DNA of 64,000 nt from assembly GCA_026120035.1 (NCBI GenBank), contig JALRME010000003.1, positions 1,054,001-1,118,000 on the forward strand, read 5' to 3'. Below, one piece after another: positions 1 through 11,078 of the stretch. A program made the translations under genes and the position numbers. The notes under the pieces are model-generated. The model made no database searches. It saw nothing but the letters and a program-made list of their open reading frames with translations, and was not told the origin of the DNA. Source of the stretch: Coleophoma eucalyptorum. Its lineage: Eukaryota; Ascomycota; Leotiomycetes; Helotiales; Dermateaceae. The first letter of the stretch is position 1; every line of letters starts with the position of its first letter.

Positions 1-744
1 CTGCTGGCACCACGGTTGGGTCTTCGTTTATGATGTAATATCGTTGATCTTCTCCATCGTTATTCTTGGATTTGCAGATCCCGAGCCAGAGTATGTCCCA
101 ATCATCTCCATACGGAGATACCGAGTCTTCTTGCGCGTTTTGTAGATATCGGGTGCCTCGAGCAAATTCAAGAAGTTGTGACTTAAGCATGACGTCCCAA
201 TCTGCATCATCCTCCATGACGAGTGCACTTTGGATGTTCTCTTTCGCCATCCTTCTCAGATGTTAGTGAGACACATCTATCAGAGATGGCCGAGACTCAC
301 TTCTGCATCACGTTCATATGTCCTCTCCAACTTCCCAACGCCTCTTTCTTATCAATCATTGTGGGCCAGGTTGGAGGTACAGCTTTCTCAGACACAGTCT
401 CTCCTTTAATACCTTGAATCCACTTGAACTTGATGCCAGTAAATGAGGCTTGAAGAGACATAGCATCTCGTCGATCACTCCTCTCAGGAAGTGCCAATAC
501 GAAGACTTGATGAAACTGCCTTCATCATCAGCATACGCCCCACTCAAAAGCCCGATTTCAATCTCACACCCAAAGTCTCATTCATGACATGCATCAACGT
601 ATTAACCATAGTTCCCTTGCTGAATCCTCTATACCCGCCATAGGCGAACTTCCGCTCGGGGAGGTTTCCATGACCAAAGATGAGGATTGTGAAGAGTAAA
701 GCGGCTGTAACGGCACCAACGAGGTGTGATTTTGGCGATCTCAT
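1..744 (-). CDS. GT25-type glycosyltransferase, partial (C-terminus beyond the window)
   Basis: This is probably a Golgi glycosyltransferase of family 25 (LPS-glycosyltransferase type), which transfers sugars from nucleotide donors in the secretory lumen. I join three exons: 744-568, 515-301 and 251-<1, with introns of 52 and 49 nt, the second ending in AAG. The start at 744 gives a short cytosolic tail followed by a hydrophobic signal-anchor (about residues 7-20, AALLFTILIF), so a type II membrane protein is predicted. After the first splice comes VLALPERSDRRDAM, the conserved GT25 opening. The third exon carries LVMEDDADWDVML, the acidic metal/nucleotide-binding motif of the family. The frame is open to base 1, so the 3' end is missing. 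It is divergent from a GT8 gene. Family assignment is firm; donor and acceptor sugars are unknown. Confidence 0.82.
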
Positions 745-1226
745 GATCTTGAAGTATAGGGTTCCAAGGAGATTCACGAAGTTGGTACAGACAGACAAGT
801 CCGATAGAAATCCAGCAGTGACGTTCAATGTCACCAGCTGGGCTATGCTAGCTTATGGAACTTTCCCCATGGATTCGCGGCTCTTGGTCAGGTTTAGTGG
901 AAAGTATGGAGTTCCCCTTGAAGTATCCAGGAATTATGCTTCGCACCGTTGGTGACATTATTGTAGAGTACCAAGCATTGTCATAGCCATTTTCTCCGAA
1001 ATGTTAAAATCTCGGATGCTTTTAAAGGAAGTTGACGTTAAAATTAGTGCGCATAACGTTTTTTATCACTAATGAAGGGTTCTTCCAGGTTGGCGCCTAA
1101 CGATGTTAGTGTAAGTCCTAACAACCCCGTGCTCCAAACCAACAGGCTAGCTAAGAAAGCACGTTAACTTGTTTAATAGATTGGGTGATAGGATAGATTT
1201 TGTTGTTGCAATCCAGAGGCTTCTCC
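745..1226. promoter_or_regulatory. Divergent intergenic region between GT25 and GT8 genes
   Basis: This 482-nt stretch separates the starts of two divergently transcribed glycosyltransferases and must hold both promoters. Only short, compositionally random frames are present. I see no convincing TATA box or repeat. Confidence 0.5.
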
Positions 1227-2454
1227 ATGACAAGGATGGGTAGTACTCCTGCTGATGGGCGAAAGCTCTTTATGTTCAAGGTTATCTTCACTTTATTTGT
1301 CTTGGGAGTCATTGTCCTCTTTGTGGGACAGTCAGATCACACAGCCGTGAAAAAGTTCCCGATTCCTATACAAAATGCAGCAAATAGGTTCGTGAAGCCC
1401 GGAAACGTGACTGCTACATCTACGACAGATATGAACGGAGTAGAGGTGGCGGAGCAAGAAAAATCGGTTATTCTACCAAACAAGCCAGACTCGGAGTCAA
1501 AGGGGTCCAAGCAGACCGTTAGCAAGAATGCCTTTGCCCTCTTTCTGACACCTCCTCATGGAGCGGGCAAAGAGAGTGATGATATGAACGATGATTATTA
1601 TTTCGTTGCTACGAGGATGCTCCTCTACCAACTACTGTACGATCCCAGCACACGAACTAATAATTCGTATCCCGTGGTCATATTAGTAACACAGAATGTT
1701 GGTATGTATCTGATTTCTGAAAGTGGCATCTGCAGATTTAACATGGACTCTAGCACAAACAAAGGTTGAACGCCTTCGAAAGGATGGCGCCGATCTAAGA
1801 GTCGTAGGAAGACTTTCTCTCGATTGGGGCAAAACACGCAAAGCATGGCAAGACGTGCTCACCAAACTACGGCTCTTCCAGCTCACCGAGTTCGAGAAAG
1901 TACTCTTCCTTGACTCTGATACTCTTCTCACACGACCTATGGATGGCATCTTTGGCGATCCAGCAACCCAACCAGCAAGGAACAAAGGCGCCACGACAGA
2001 AAAAGAGGCACCCGAGGACGAAGGAACACAGCCAAAAGAGTATATGTTCGCTGGTAATGCGGGTGCTGGCAGATTTAATCATACCACGACATGGCCACCA
2101 TTAAAAGGAAGACATCTAAACGCGGGATGTATGGTCTTTCGTCCCTCCGAGGAGCTCTATGAATACTACCTGCGGGTTGCGGGCTTGAAGGATCGTTTCA
2201 ATGGCAGATTTCCGGAACAGAGTCTTTGGGCCTATGCACATCGTAAGGATGGAAACATGCCCTGGAAACAGATGGGCTATATGTGGAACATCAACAAGGT
2301 TACATGGTCTGATGTTGAACATGGAATTGCGAGTTTACATGTTAAGTGGTGGAGTAGTAAGATTGATCCTAGATTGAAAGATTTGGCTATGAGAATCAGA
2401 GGGCGCATGGAGGGGTTTTGGGAAGGGAAAGAAAGTCGTAATTTGGTTGAGTAA
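1227..2454 (+). CDS. GT8 family glycosyltransferase (glycogenin-like fold), type II membrane protein
   Basis: This is likely a Golgi retaining glycosyltransferase of family 8. Two exons, 1227-1701 and 1754-2454, are joined by a 52-nt intron. The ATG at 1227 is chosen because it precedes a short basic tail and a hydrophobic anchor (about residues 13-32, MFKVIFTLFVLGVIVLF). A Ser/Thr-rich stem follows, then the catalytic domain with YPVVILVTQNV, the GT8 DxD motif in VLFLDSDTLL, and HLNAGCMVFRP and PEQSLWAYAH, as in fungal GT8 and glucose N-acetyltransferase-like proteins. The domain ends near the C-terminal EGFWEGKESRNLVE. An alternative acceptor at 1735 would also keep the frame and add six residues (DLTWTL). 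The gene is divergent from the GT25 gene, suggesting co-use in glycan assembly, which is inference only. Confidence 0.85.
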
Positions 2455-3551
2455 TCACTAGGTTGTTGTGGTTGAGTGTTCTTTTTCAAACCTATTTGCT
2501 TTTCTGGTGTATATAAAATAGAGTAAATTAAAACCTGCAAGCCAGTACCACAAAATAGTACAGTATTATCATTTTCGAGTGTTTCTTGAACATTCTTTAC
2601 CATGTGCAACAATGACGACTTAACAGTTAAACTTCATATAAGAAATTGTGTCGCCGTTGCCCTCGATAGCTGGGGTTGATTTATGAGTTGTGACAGCCAC
2701 TGTGTCTTAATCTTATAAGGCGGTTGAAACTTTTATGCCATCATGTTTTGGGAAAGATATAATCTCGAGTTTCGGCTCTGAGGTACTCATGCTCACGGGC
2801 ACGCCATGCCTATGATGATGCTTTCTATAGATGTCACTCGTTCTCAACGTTTCCAGCCCCTCACCTACAATACACGCCTACGTCAACCACAGGCAGGTCC
2901 ATCAGTCGCTCGCTTGTGGAACTCTCCTAAGGCGTCGCTAAGATTCTACTGCCAAGCTCTTGAGACTTCACATGCTGGTCCAAGATCTGAAAAGAGAAGT
3001 AGGCTCATTTGAGCAAGATAATCCATGGCGAGCATACTCGGACTCCTCTTCGGCTTTACTTGTGGGTCTCAATTGCGCTATATTGAAAGTTCAAGTAAAA
3101 TTTACAAAAACCTTAGCTATACATTTCGGCTTTCCTAAGTAGTTACACCTATGCTTGTCCTCAAAAAGTATCTTTGGAAGAACATGTTCTGGGCCAGAAG
3201 AAACACTATTTCTGTTAATAAAGTCAGTGCTTAGATCAAAGCAAATAAGAGGCCAGAAGAAGACGAACTTAAAAACTTGGAGCTGACCGGGGTCCCTCCT
3301 CGACCTTACCACTGTGTCACGAATGAGACTCTATGACACAGTAGGTGAAGCCCATCAGGTACCTCTACGTAGCTGTAATGTTGTGCTAGAACTCAAAAAG
3401 ATCTTCACATGATAGGCCGTGGCTGAAATCTTAGCTGTAAAATCAAATCAAAATATCTATAAAGGAGTGAGAATCGGTCAGGACAAGACTTCGAATCACT
3501 ATCTTCATTCCCCCTTTGTTCCCTCTACCTTCCTCAGTAGTACTATTCGCC
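2455..3551. other. Intergenic region, upstream of the hydrophobin
   Basis: About 1.1 kb without a supported gene. It holds the 3' flank of the GT8 gene and the promoter of the hydrophobin. AT-rich patches and short random frames are present. I see no transposon or RNA gene. Confidence 0.5.
3458..3463 (+). promoter_or_regulatory. Candidate TATA box of the hydrophobin gene
   Basis: TATAAA lies 94 nt upstream of the hydrophobin ATG, a plausible distance for a fungal TATA box with a short leader. Supported only by position and motif. Confidence 0.45.
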
Positions 3552-4316
3552 ATGAAGTTCTCTACTCTCGGTCTTGCTGCATTGAGCAGTTTTGTAGCGT
3601 TCTCAGCAGCTATAGAACTCCCTGGAGAGCCCACTACCACCAGGACAAGCACATCTACCTCGACTTCTACATCCACTTCGACAAAGACTAGTAGCCCAAG
3701 CAAGACAAGCACATCTAATACTGTTGTTTCCACTTCGGCGACCAGCGTCATAACGTCAGTCACTAAGACGACCGTTGGTGCCGTAGTGACTGCCACTCCT
3801 GAAGGGAAACGGACTGGAGAGGAAGAAAGTCACGAAGAGGTCAAGTTCGGTGATGAAGGCTACAAAGAAGGGCATAATGACGATGGTAAGCACCACGACG
3901 GCGGCCATGATCACAAGAATGGGGAGCACCATGACGGCGGAAAAGATGACGGCAGGGGTGCAAACTATTCGGAATATGACCACGGCCAGCCTGTGGATCA
4001 CAAGGTCTGCAACAAGGACAAGCACTTCAAAACACCTTTGTGCTGTCAGGAATACATTCACAAGTCTTTGCATCTCGACTGCAGACCACGTAGGCCTTTT
4101 CCTTCGGTATATGCCTCGGATGGGAAATATGCTGACTTTTCTTAGCATATGATAAGCCTAGGAGCAAAGATTCCTTCAAGGATGATTGCTTTGACGACAA
4201 CAAAACCCCCCAGTGTTGTCACGTTCCTTTGGTGAGCATTTACCTACAAATCATTAGTGATCTTTATTAATCATCTTTCTCAGGGTGGAGGTGGCTTTAT
4301 TTGTGAACGGCCTTGA
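3552..4316 (+). CDS. Class II hydrophobin with Ser/Thr-rich and His/Asp/Gly-rich N-terminal extension
   Basis: This encodes a secreted, surface-active hydrophobin of 218 aa. Exons are 3552-4089, 4146-4231 and 4284-4316, with introns of 56 and 52 nt. Residues 1-20 form a signal peptide (LGLAALSSFVAFSAA). Residues about 28-85 are Ser/Thr-rich, and about 105-145 are rich in His, Asp and Gly. The C-terminal domain starts at Cys153 and, once spliced, has the spacing C-x10-CC-x11-C-x16-C-x8-CC-x10-C, which is the class II pattern. Landmarks such as PLCC, LDCRPP and PQCCHVPL resemble HFB/cerato-ulmin proteins. Typical class II hydrophobins are about 90-120 aa, so the extension of roughly 130 residues is unusual. 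The unspliced frame ends early and hides the last four cysteines. AATAAA overlaps the stop codon region. The fold assignment is strong; the role of the extension is unknown. Confidence 0.88.
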
Positions 4317-5489
4317 ATAAAATTGACAAGGGATACTACCATAAGCAAGGTGACATTTTGATAGACTAAAGGGAGCCGAAGCACAGAAGTCCCTACTGTC
4401 TTTTTAGAGAATCAGACTTCTCAAAATGGATGTTTCAGGGCCGTTCGTAAGTAAATAGGGGTAAAAGTATTGCATTTACCAATAAAAGATTAATTCAATC
4501 ACCTACACATCATGGTGTGAGACGTGCCTTTGAAATGTCCCCCCCCACTATACAGTAAATCTCCTTTGGGATGATTTCACGTATGCACGCCCCAAATCGG
4601 AACTAGAGGTTCTAAAATTTGAGTGTATGCAGATCATACGTTTTGATTATAGAAATTGAACATCAAATTCTTCTATAATTTACAAACCACTGTTGAGAGT
4701 TTGGTGAGATTGAAGATGAGAGACTTATTTTGTTACTTACCCGCTTAGTGCTTTGTGTCTTATTACTCCCCCCGGCACACGCATAAGCATATGAATATAA
4801 GCCTAATCACTATGAAAAAATAGATAATAGAAAAGAATTGCAATTTGAGGGCAGTCACAGCATTAATTATAACATATAAGACACTTTATTTAGCCCTTGA
4901 ACTAGCTCCTGTTATGTGATAAACACAGGCTGATTTCAGATACTATCGAAGTGCCCATAGCTCTATTATTATACTTGCCCTACCTTAATGCTGTAGCTCT
5001 CGGTCTTTGATGTCGCATAACAACAACGGAAATCCCGGGGCTCCGCATGGTCTCTCCGACCTTTTACGTGGTATTTTCTGACAGAACTACTGTCACAGTC
5101 TATCAAGTCCGATAAGCAAAGTAAAGGTAACTAATATCAGGTAGCAATAGCTTGGAGCAAGCTTCACCATGTTATGTTGCCCACTCTGGCCAAATACGCT
5201 CTTCAAGCACGTAATCTACATCCTGGATGCCCTAGACACAGTTTTTAAGGCACTGATCAAGACCTATCAGGCCATGGTATAACCAATTCCCCACAGTTCT
5301 TGAATTGTACAAGCACCGGAATGAGCTTCATCGGCTTGCTGATTGTGCAGGTCATACTGCCCTAATTGGTGCATGAGCTCGCTTTAAAGGGCGGAAGCCA
5401 TTATGGGCAGCGAAAGTACCCCCATGCTTGGGTAGCTCGAATATCTCCCTCAAGAACAAAACATTCGGCGGGCCCAACCAATGTATATA
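4317..5489. other. AT-rich intergenic region
   Basis: Nearly 1.2 kb between the 3' ends of the hydrophobin (+) and the asteroid-like gene (-). Only short frames occur, none with recognisable domains or codon bias. No tRNA or repeat unit was found by eye. A C-run lies near 4541. Confidence 0.5.
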
Positions 5490-7329
5490 TCATTCATCCC
5501 CCAACATTGCAAATGGGTTACTGGATTTGTTACGTGGGGCCAGAAGCTCTGCCTCACCTCGGTCTCTTTTCCTCTTCTTTCTCTCCTTCTTCGACTCCTT
5601 AGAGATTGGCGCCTTCGCAATGCCAAGGAGATCTTCCACGACAGCAACCAAATTGTTCTCAGAGATGGTCTGAAGTATTGTCGGGAATTGTTTCTGATCT
5701 TGAACCTCACTCACCGGCGAGAGTTCTTCCAATAATTTTGCCAATGCACGGAAACTTTCGGGCAAAGAGTCAGAACCAGAACAGGACAGAACAAGTGTTA
5801 GGAGCTGCTTGACCATCCTAAAAGAATAGTAGGAGCCCTGGATCTGAGCAAGAAAATGGAGTGAATCCCAGCTCAGCATCCCTCCATTGGCAGAATTTTG
5901 CTTGCTCCTTTCTTGGATCAGTACTCTGCTCAAGGCGACTTTGCCATAGGATGCTGCAAAGTCAATATCCTGATAAACGGCCACTGCTAGCCATTTACAA
6001 AACCCAGAAAGCTTGGGCATATTGCTTTCAAGCTGTTCTATTAGACGGATGACTGTGAGGCATGCTTCATCTAGCTCGGAATACTCAGGCACCGAAAGTT
6101 CTCTACCGGTGGATTCTTTCTGTTGCCTCCTGTGCTCGAACACCGTGAAAACATGCTTCTCTGGTAACGAGGCATTGATGAGGCCGTAAGCTAATTGTCT
6201 GGTAGCTGTGGAAATCTCCCAAGCATTGGTACGAATCGGACAATCGAGAAGGAACGGCAGAAAGACATGTATGTCTTTTGCGGATTCGTTGATGCTCAAC
6301 AATGGGCGACCTGCTATTTCAGAGTAGGAGGGAAACTGTAGAACGAATTCCGATATCCGTGGATCAAGCTCCTTCAGAATTGACCGCACTCCTACAATTG
6401 GATCCGTTACCGAGATACCTGAAGGTATGTACTCTTGGATGAAATCTTTGTACATATCTTTGTGTTCTTTGACAGACTTCAAAATCAAAGCATCCTGAAC
6501 CACTTTTCGAAAGCTTGCGTGAGGATCCATGACAATTTCGAAGGCAAGAGATTGCAGTCCATGTGACGTTGGAAGCGACAGCCGCTCTGCGATGGCAGCT
6601 GGATGATAAACTTGAAGGTATAGCAATTCATTGTTCCCGTCGGACTTGACTTCTATCTCCTTGAAAAAGCTTACCGCGCCATCAGACCCAAGATTATGTA
6701 CAAGCAAGTCAGAATCCCCAGTGATGACAGTGCCTCCATGTTCTTCCAAATATCTAGCACAGTATAAGTCTGCCTCGCCTGGTACGACCTCTATAATATC
6801 CTTGTATCTCTTGCAGTTTAGGAGTGCTTCGAGTACAGCAGGAACAAGAAATGGTACTGCAGGAAGCTTTGCAAAATTCGAACGCACAGTTGGGCCAGAG
6901 AACAATTGAGGTTTTATCCAGGGGAGATTTCGAAATGGGATCTCAGCATAGGTCTGATTGTGAACGATTACTTGCTTTGTATATGAAGCCATCCTCTGCG
7001 AGCGAGTATTAAACTTCGTAGCAGGGAGGAAGCCATCAAAGTAGATCTTAGTTCTACTGTTGTTAGTTCTATCAGGCAAGGAGTACATGGCAAGCTTACA
7101 TGGTAGCCCCGCTCTCTCTTATTGTATCTAGCCATGCAATGGCGGTCTCTCCAAGTTCCAAGTAGGTCGGGGCACCCTCGAAGGGATTGCGCGCAGCCTG
7201 TCTCCCACCAAGACAAATGTGGAAGATATGGTATGCAAAAGCAGGCCCGTCCAGGACAATCTGCTGCGTCTCCAGGGACTTACCGACCGCATATGGTTGC
7301 AGATATGTGATCAAATGAGGTATTCCCAT
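5490..7329 (-). CDS. Asteroid (ASTE1)-like XPG/FEN superfamily nuclease
   Basis: This is a predicted structure-specific nuclease of the XPG/asteroid family, probably nuclear. Exons 7329-7100 and 7056-5490 (or 7053; two adjacent acceptors, CAG and TAG, both keep the frame) give about 598 aa. The protein begins MGIPHLITYLQPYA, the XPG-type N-terminus, and the start at 7329 is preferred over a Met two codons upstream for that reason. Acidic motifs fit the superfamily: IVLDGPAFAYHIF in the N-region, and VVPGEADLYCARYLEEHGG followed by TVITGDSDLLVHNL in the internal region. The rest is alpha-helical and poorly conserved. The C-terminus has a basic KKERKKRKRDRGE cluster, a likely nuclear signal. 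The gene shares a 181-bp promoter with a PRPP synthetase gene. Family is confident; substrate is unknown. Confidence 0.82.
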
Positions 7330-7510
7330 CTTCACTATGCAATTGGGGGCACCAATTGAGATGTGCTGTTGTATTTTACCAGAAAACGGCTTTTTGGAGT
7401 GTGATCAGCAGCGCGCTTCCGGAGCTCATTTGCGGCTGATTATTTTTTTTGCCGAAACCTCAAAAACTTCTTCCTTCCTCCTCTCTTCCACATCCACACT
7501 CACCATCACA
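7330..7510. promoter_or_regulatory. Compact bidirectional promoter (asteroid-like / PRPP synthetase)
   Basis: Only 181 nt separate the two divergent ATGs, so 5' leaders and promoters of both genes must share this stretch. It contains a T-run and a pyrimidine-rich tract (tcttccttcctcctctcttc) just before the PRPP synthetase start, typical of fungal housekeeping promoters. No TATA box is seen. Confidence 0.6.
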
Positions 7511-9235
7511 ATGCGCAATACACTCATTTTTGCTGGGAGCTCATGCCCTGGCTTGACCGACTCAATATGTTCGAACCTTGGCATGGCTCCAGCTTCTGTA
7601 GAGCTGTCCAAATTCGCAAATGTAAATCCTGAGCATCTTCCACGAGGTAGGTGGGGCTGACCATGATACAGGGAGAGACCAGCGTCAAGATCTTGACCAG
7701 TATTCGAGAGAAGGACGTCTTCGTGGTTCAATCTGGTAGCAGCAAGATCAATGACAGTATCATGGAGCTTCTCATCCTCATATCAGCTTGTAAAGGAGGC
7801 TCAGCCAACAAGATCACTGGTTCGTCAACCTTCAATCAATAAGCATCGAAGCCTCACTAACTTTGACAGCGGTATTACCGTACTTTCCTTACAGCAGACA
7901 ATCAAAGAAGAAGTCACATCGAGGTGCTATCACCGCCCGTATGCTTGCCAATCTCCTCCACGTCGCAGGCATTAACCATGTCATTACCATCGACCTCCAC
8001 GCTTCGCAGATGCAGGGCTTCTTCAAGTGTCCGGTTGACAACCTACACGCAGAGCCCTTGATTGCACGTTGGATCAGACATAATGTGCCCAACTGGAGGG
8101 AAGCTGTTTGCGTATCGAAGAATGCCGGTGGTACCAAACGTGTAACCTCCTTAGCAGACGCGCTAAAGCTCAACTTCGGTATGGTTACTACGGACCGCAA
8201 AAGAGGAGCCGTACCTATGTCCACAAGTATGATCTTGAATGGACTAGATGGCACTGGTGATGATATGGACTCGCCTTCATATGCCGCCAGAAAGTTCCAT
8301 ACTAGCGAAGGATCCTCACGAGGCCACCAACGAGAACCTAGCAAATTGCAGCTGGATACCGAGGAGTCTCAAGATCAGAAGCCTGAGGACAACCCTCCAG
8401 AAGTGACAACACCTCCAAGACCAACACGAGCAGAGGTGGGACAATCTCCACGCCACGCCCCCAATAACCCTTCTCCTTTGAAAAATTCCCATGGGATTAC
8501 TACACCCACCCGATCGCCATTACACCGCGCCGAGACCATGCCTGCGCGCCTACCTCAGTTGGATGATGACTCAGAATACACAGACGAAAGAGCCCGAGAG
8601 GTAATTCATGGCAGATTGGTTCAAGGTCATATTGTACCAGATGACTACCCGTCACCTACTCAGTCTGCCATGTCTAGTTCGATGATCTTGGAACGACCTG
8701 AAGATGATCCAATGGAAATATCTCGGGCTTCCTCTTTCTTTATTCCTGACCGACTCGGTGGTTCAGCGGATGCTGCAGCGAGCTCCGACGAGGAAGAAGA
8801 GGGGTTCAACAATCCGGAAACGGAGCAGATGATCACACTGGTTGGCAATGTTCGAGATCGCACAGTCTTCATCGTCGATGACATGATTGACAAGGCAGGA
8901 AGCTGGATTGCAGCCGCAGAGACAGTAGTCAAGCGTGGTGGTGCGAAGAAGGTTTATTGTATTGCTACACATGGTCTCTTCGGTGGAAACTCGCTTGAGG
9001 ATATGCAGGATTGTGATTGTATCGACGCTATCGTTGTAACCAACTCTTTCCCAATCCCAATCGACAGGGCTCGTGCCGCAAAGAAGCTCGTCATACTAGA
9101 TCTGTCGAGTCTGCTATCCGAGGCTATCCGTAGGAACCACTACGGAGAGAGTGAGTTACATCCTCGGCCCTAATAACTTCAAAGCTAACCATCTGTCCAG
9201 GTATTTCCGCTCTTTTCCAACATGTTGTAGACTAA
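7511..9235 (+). CDS. Ribose-phosphate pyrophosphokinase subunit, insertion-bearing PRS1/PRS5 type
   Basis: PRPP synthetase subunit: the enzyme makes 5-phosphoribosyl pyrophosphate from ribose 5-phosphate and ATP for nucleotide, His and Trp synthesis. Four exons, 7511-7621, 7672-7819, 7870-9150 and 9201-9235, encode 524 aa. Family motifs in order: LIFAGSSCPGL, DVFVVQSGSSKINDSIMELL, LPYFPYSRQ, ITIDLHASQMQGFF, GTKRVTSLADAL, then a low-complexity insertion of about 200 residues (about 200-405), then RTVFIVDDMIDKAGSW and CIATHGLFGG. Usual family length is near 320 aa; large non-homologous inserts are known in yeast Prs1 and Prs5. The PRPP-loop (VDDMIDKAGS) and the later GLFGG differ from the usual VDDMxDTxGT and GIFSG forms, suggesting a regulatory or partner subunit of a hetero-oligomer. 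It shares a promoter with the upstream gene. Confidence 0.9.
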
Positions 9236-9930
9236 GCTAGGCCGGCGAGCCACAATATGTAAGCTTCTGAGATGTGTTTTGTTTTTGATACCAATTAGCG
9301 TGGCGTCATGGTTACGGTGGATTCGGATACTAGACCTCCAGTGGAAACCGCGAGGATATTTCTGGTACGTGATAAAGGCATTAACGAAAGAAACGAAACA
9401 GTTCTGATGTTGGTTCCCTTCCTTTTTTTCACTCATTGACACTTGTGAGATGTGGGGTACTATCTTTTCGGCTTATTACCCAGCGATGCATTCTGTAGAG
9501 AGTGCAGGAGCTCCCTTCCTTTAGAAGGGGGTTCTTAACGGAGCGTTGGAAGATTGATTTTGAAGCCTTTCTCATCCTTCGGGTTGGGAGCGGTGGATAA
9601 TTTTGGGATTAGAAGGCACCTCATTCATGCTTTGATAGCTACAGTCTTTCATTAGGTTGGGGGGTGAGGGGCAAGAGAACTTCTCAAACATCTGATAATT
9701 ATATGTCTTAACTCATGACTTGGCACATATGAGTAACATTCCTGTTGTGTAGCAGAATACTTCATGGAATAGAATAAAATATTTTCGTTATACACTGTTC
9801 ATAGAAAGTGGATGCCAAGTCTGGTATCGCTAGATCAAAATACGATCATTCCATAACTCCCCCAAAATGCCACATGATGCCCAACCCCAAAACTCCAAAT
9901 GCCCGCTATGAAAATCAAAGGTGTCCCTAT
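9236..9930. other. Convergent intergenic region
   Basis: About 0.7 kb between the 3' ends of the PRPP synthetase gene and the dehydroshikimate dehydratase gene. It holds presumed 3' UTRs and poly(A) signals (AATAAAA near 9773). No coding potential was found. Confidence 0.5.
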
Positions 9931-11078
9931 TTACAATCTGGCCAAGTTCTCGACCTCCTTTCGCTCCACGGGAGCAGCTACAGGCTTGGAAGATCTGGTG
10001 CTTTGTTCTTCAAGTCTGTCCTCCCAGCCCATAATCGGCACCAACTTCTCCCAGCTCTTCACGCCCCTCTGAGCATGTTCCAAAGGAACGTGCTCACCCG
10101 GTTCCACGAGACTGCGGTTGAACAGCTCGATGCTGATCCAGCCCTCATAACCAATTCCATCACAGATCGCCTTCAAGCAATCCAACACGGGTAGATAGCC
10201 CCCTCTCTCCTCTTCGCACAGGAACAACCTGCAGTTTCGACTCCAGCTCATACGTGGCTTCTGCCCATCAACGTGGAACTCATGCGTCTCATCAAGCGGT
10301 TTGGCTAGACGCTCCGCATCGACAATCTGCACGTAGAAGACTTTCTTAGGATCGATGGTCTTGACCATATTCTGGAGACTGGCAGCAAAGACCTCATCAG
10401 CATTTGGAACGCAGCCAGTTGGGCAAGCAGGATCTGCCCATGCACGACCTGTGATGTTGAAAGTATCGAGGCACATTCCGAAGTTTGGATAATCAACGGC
10501 GGCGACTAATGAATATGCCTTCTCCCATGTGTCGTTGAAGGTACCAAAGCAAAGATTCTCGTATGCAAAACGGATCACAGGCTCTTGCTTCAGACCCAGC
10601 TCTGCAATCTCGCGGAAATCTCGTACCAGATGCTCTTGCTCGCCAGTAACACCCTCAGTCATCAACGTGCATGGGACCTGGATGATATCCGTGCCGACGA
10701 TCTTGGCCATCTGGAACCAGAGTTGTAGCTCGATGAGCTTCTTTGCTCGAACAGTAGGGTCTAGGATGCCTTCATAGCCATTGAATGGACCGATACCCAT
10801 AATGGTTAGAGACAGCGAGTCACAGATGGAGCGGAATTGACGTGCTGCCTCGAGGAGGTTCTCATCATTAAGTCCTCCAGGAAGCGCTGAGGCGTGGTAC
10901 ACGAGATCTTCGTAGAAGATTTCAATTCCTTGGATCCCGGCCGCTGCAGCAGCTGTGAACTTTTGTGGGATTTGGTGTACCCATGCTCTCTGTTGGTTGT
11001 TAGGATAAGGCCCTTCACAAAGTGATGGATTTCACTCACGCCTAGAGACATGCTCGCAATTGCTAGTTTATAGCCCAT
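9931..11078 (-). CDS. qutC: 3-dehydroshikimate dehydratase (quinate pathway)
   Basis: This enzyme dehydrates 3-dehydroshikimate to protocatechuate, the exit step of quinate/shikimate catabolism into the beta-ketoadipate route. Exons 11078-11040 and 10989-9931 with a 50-nt intron give 365 aa, close to the known fungal enzymes (qa-4/QutC). The start MGYKLAIASMSLG, spliced to RAWVHQIPQKF and then GIEIFYEDL, matches the family N-terminus. The TIM-barrel (AP-endonuclease-2 like) fold is seen in IMGIGPFNGYEG, IIQVPCTLM, IRFAYENLCFG, CLDTFNITGRAWADP and YVQIVDAERL. Glu, Asp and His residues in these strands supply the metal site. GYEGWISIELFNRSL and the tail RGVKSWEKL close the domain. It lies in a cluster with a permease, a dehydrogenase and a QutG homologue, which supports the call. 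Confidence 0.9.
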
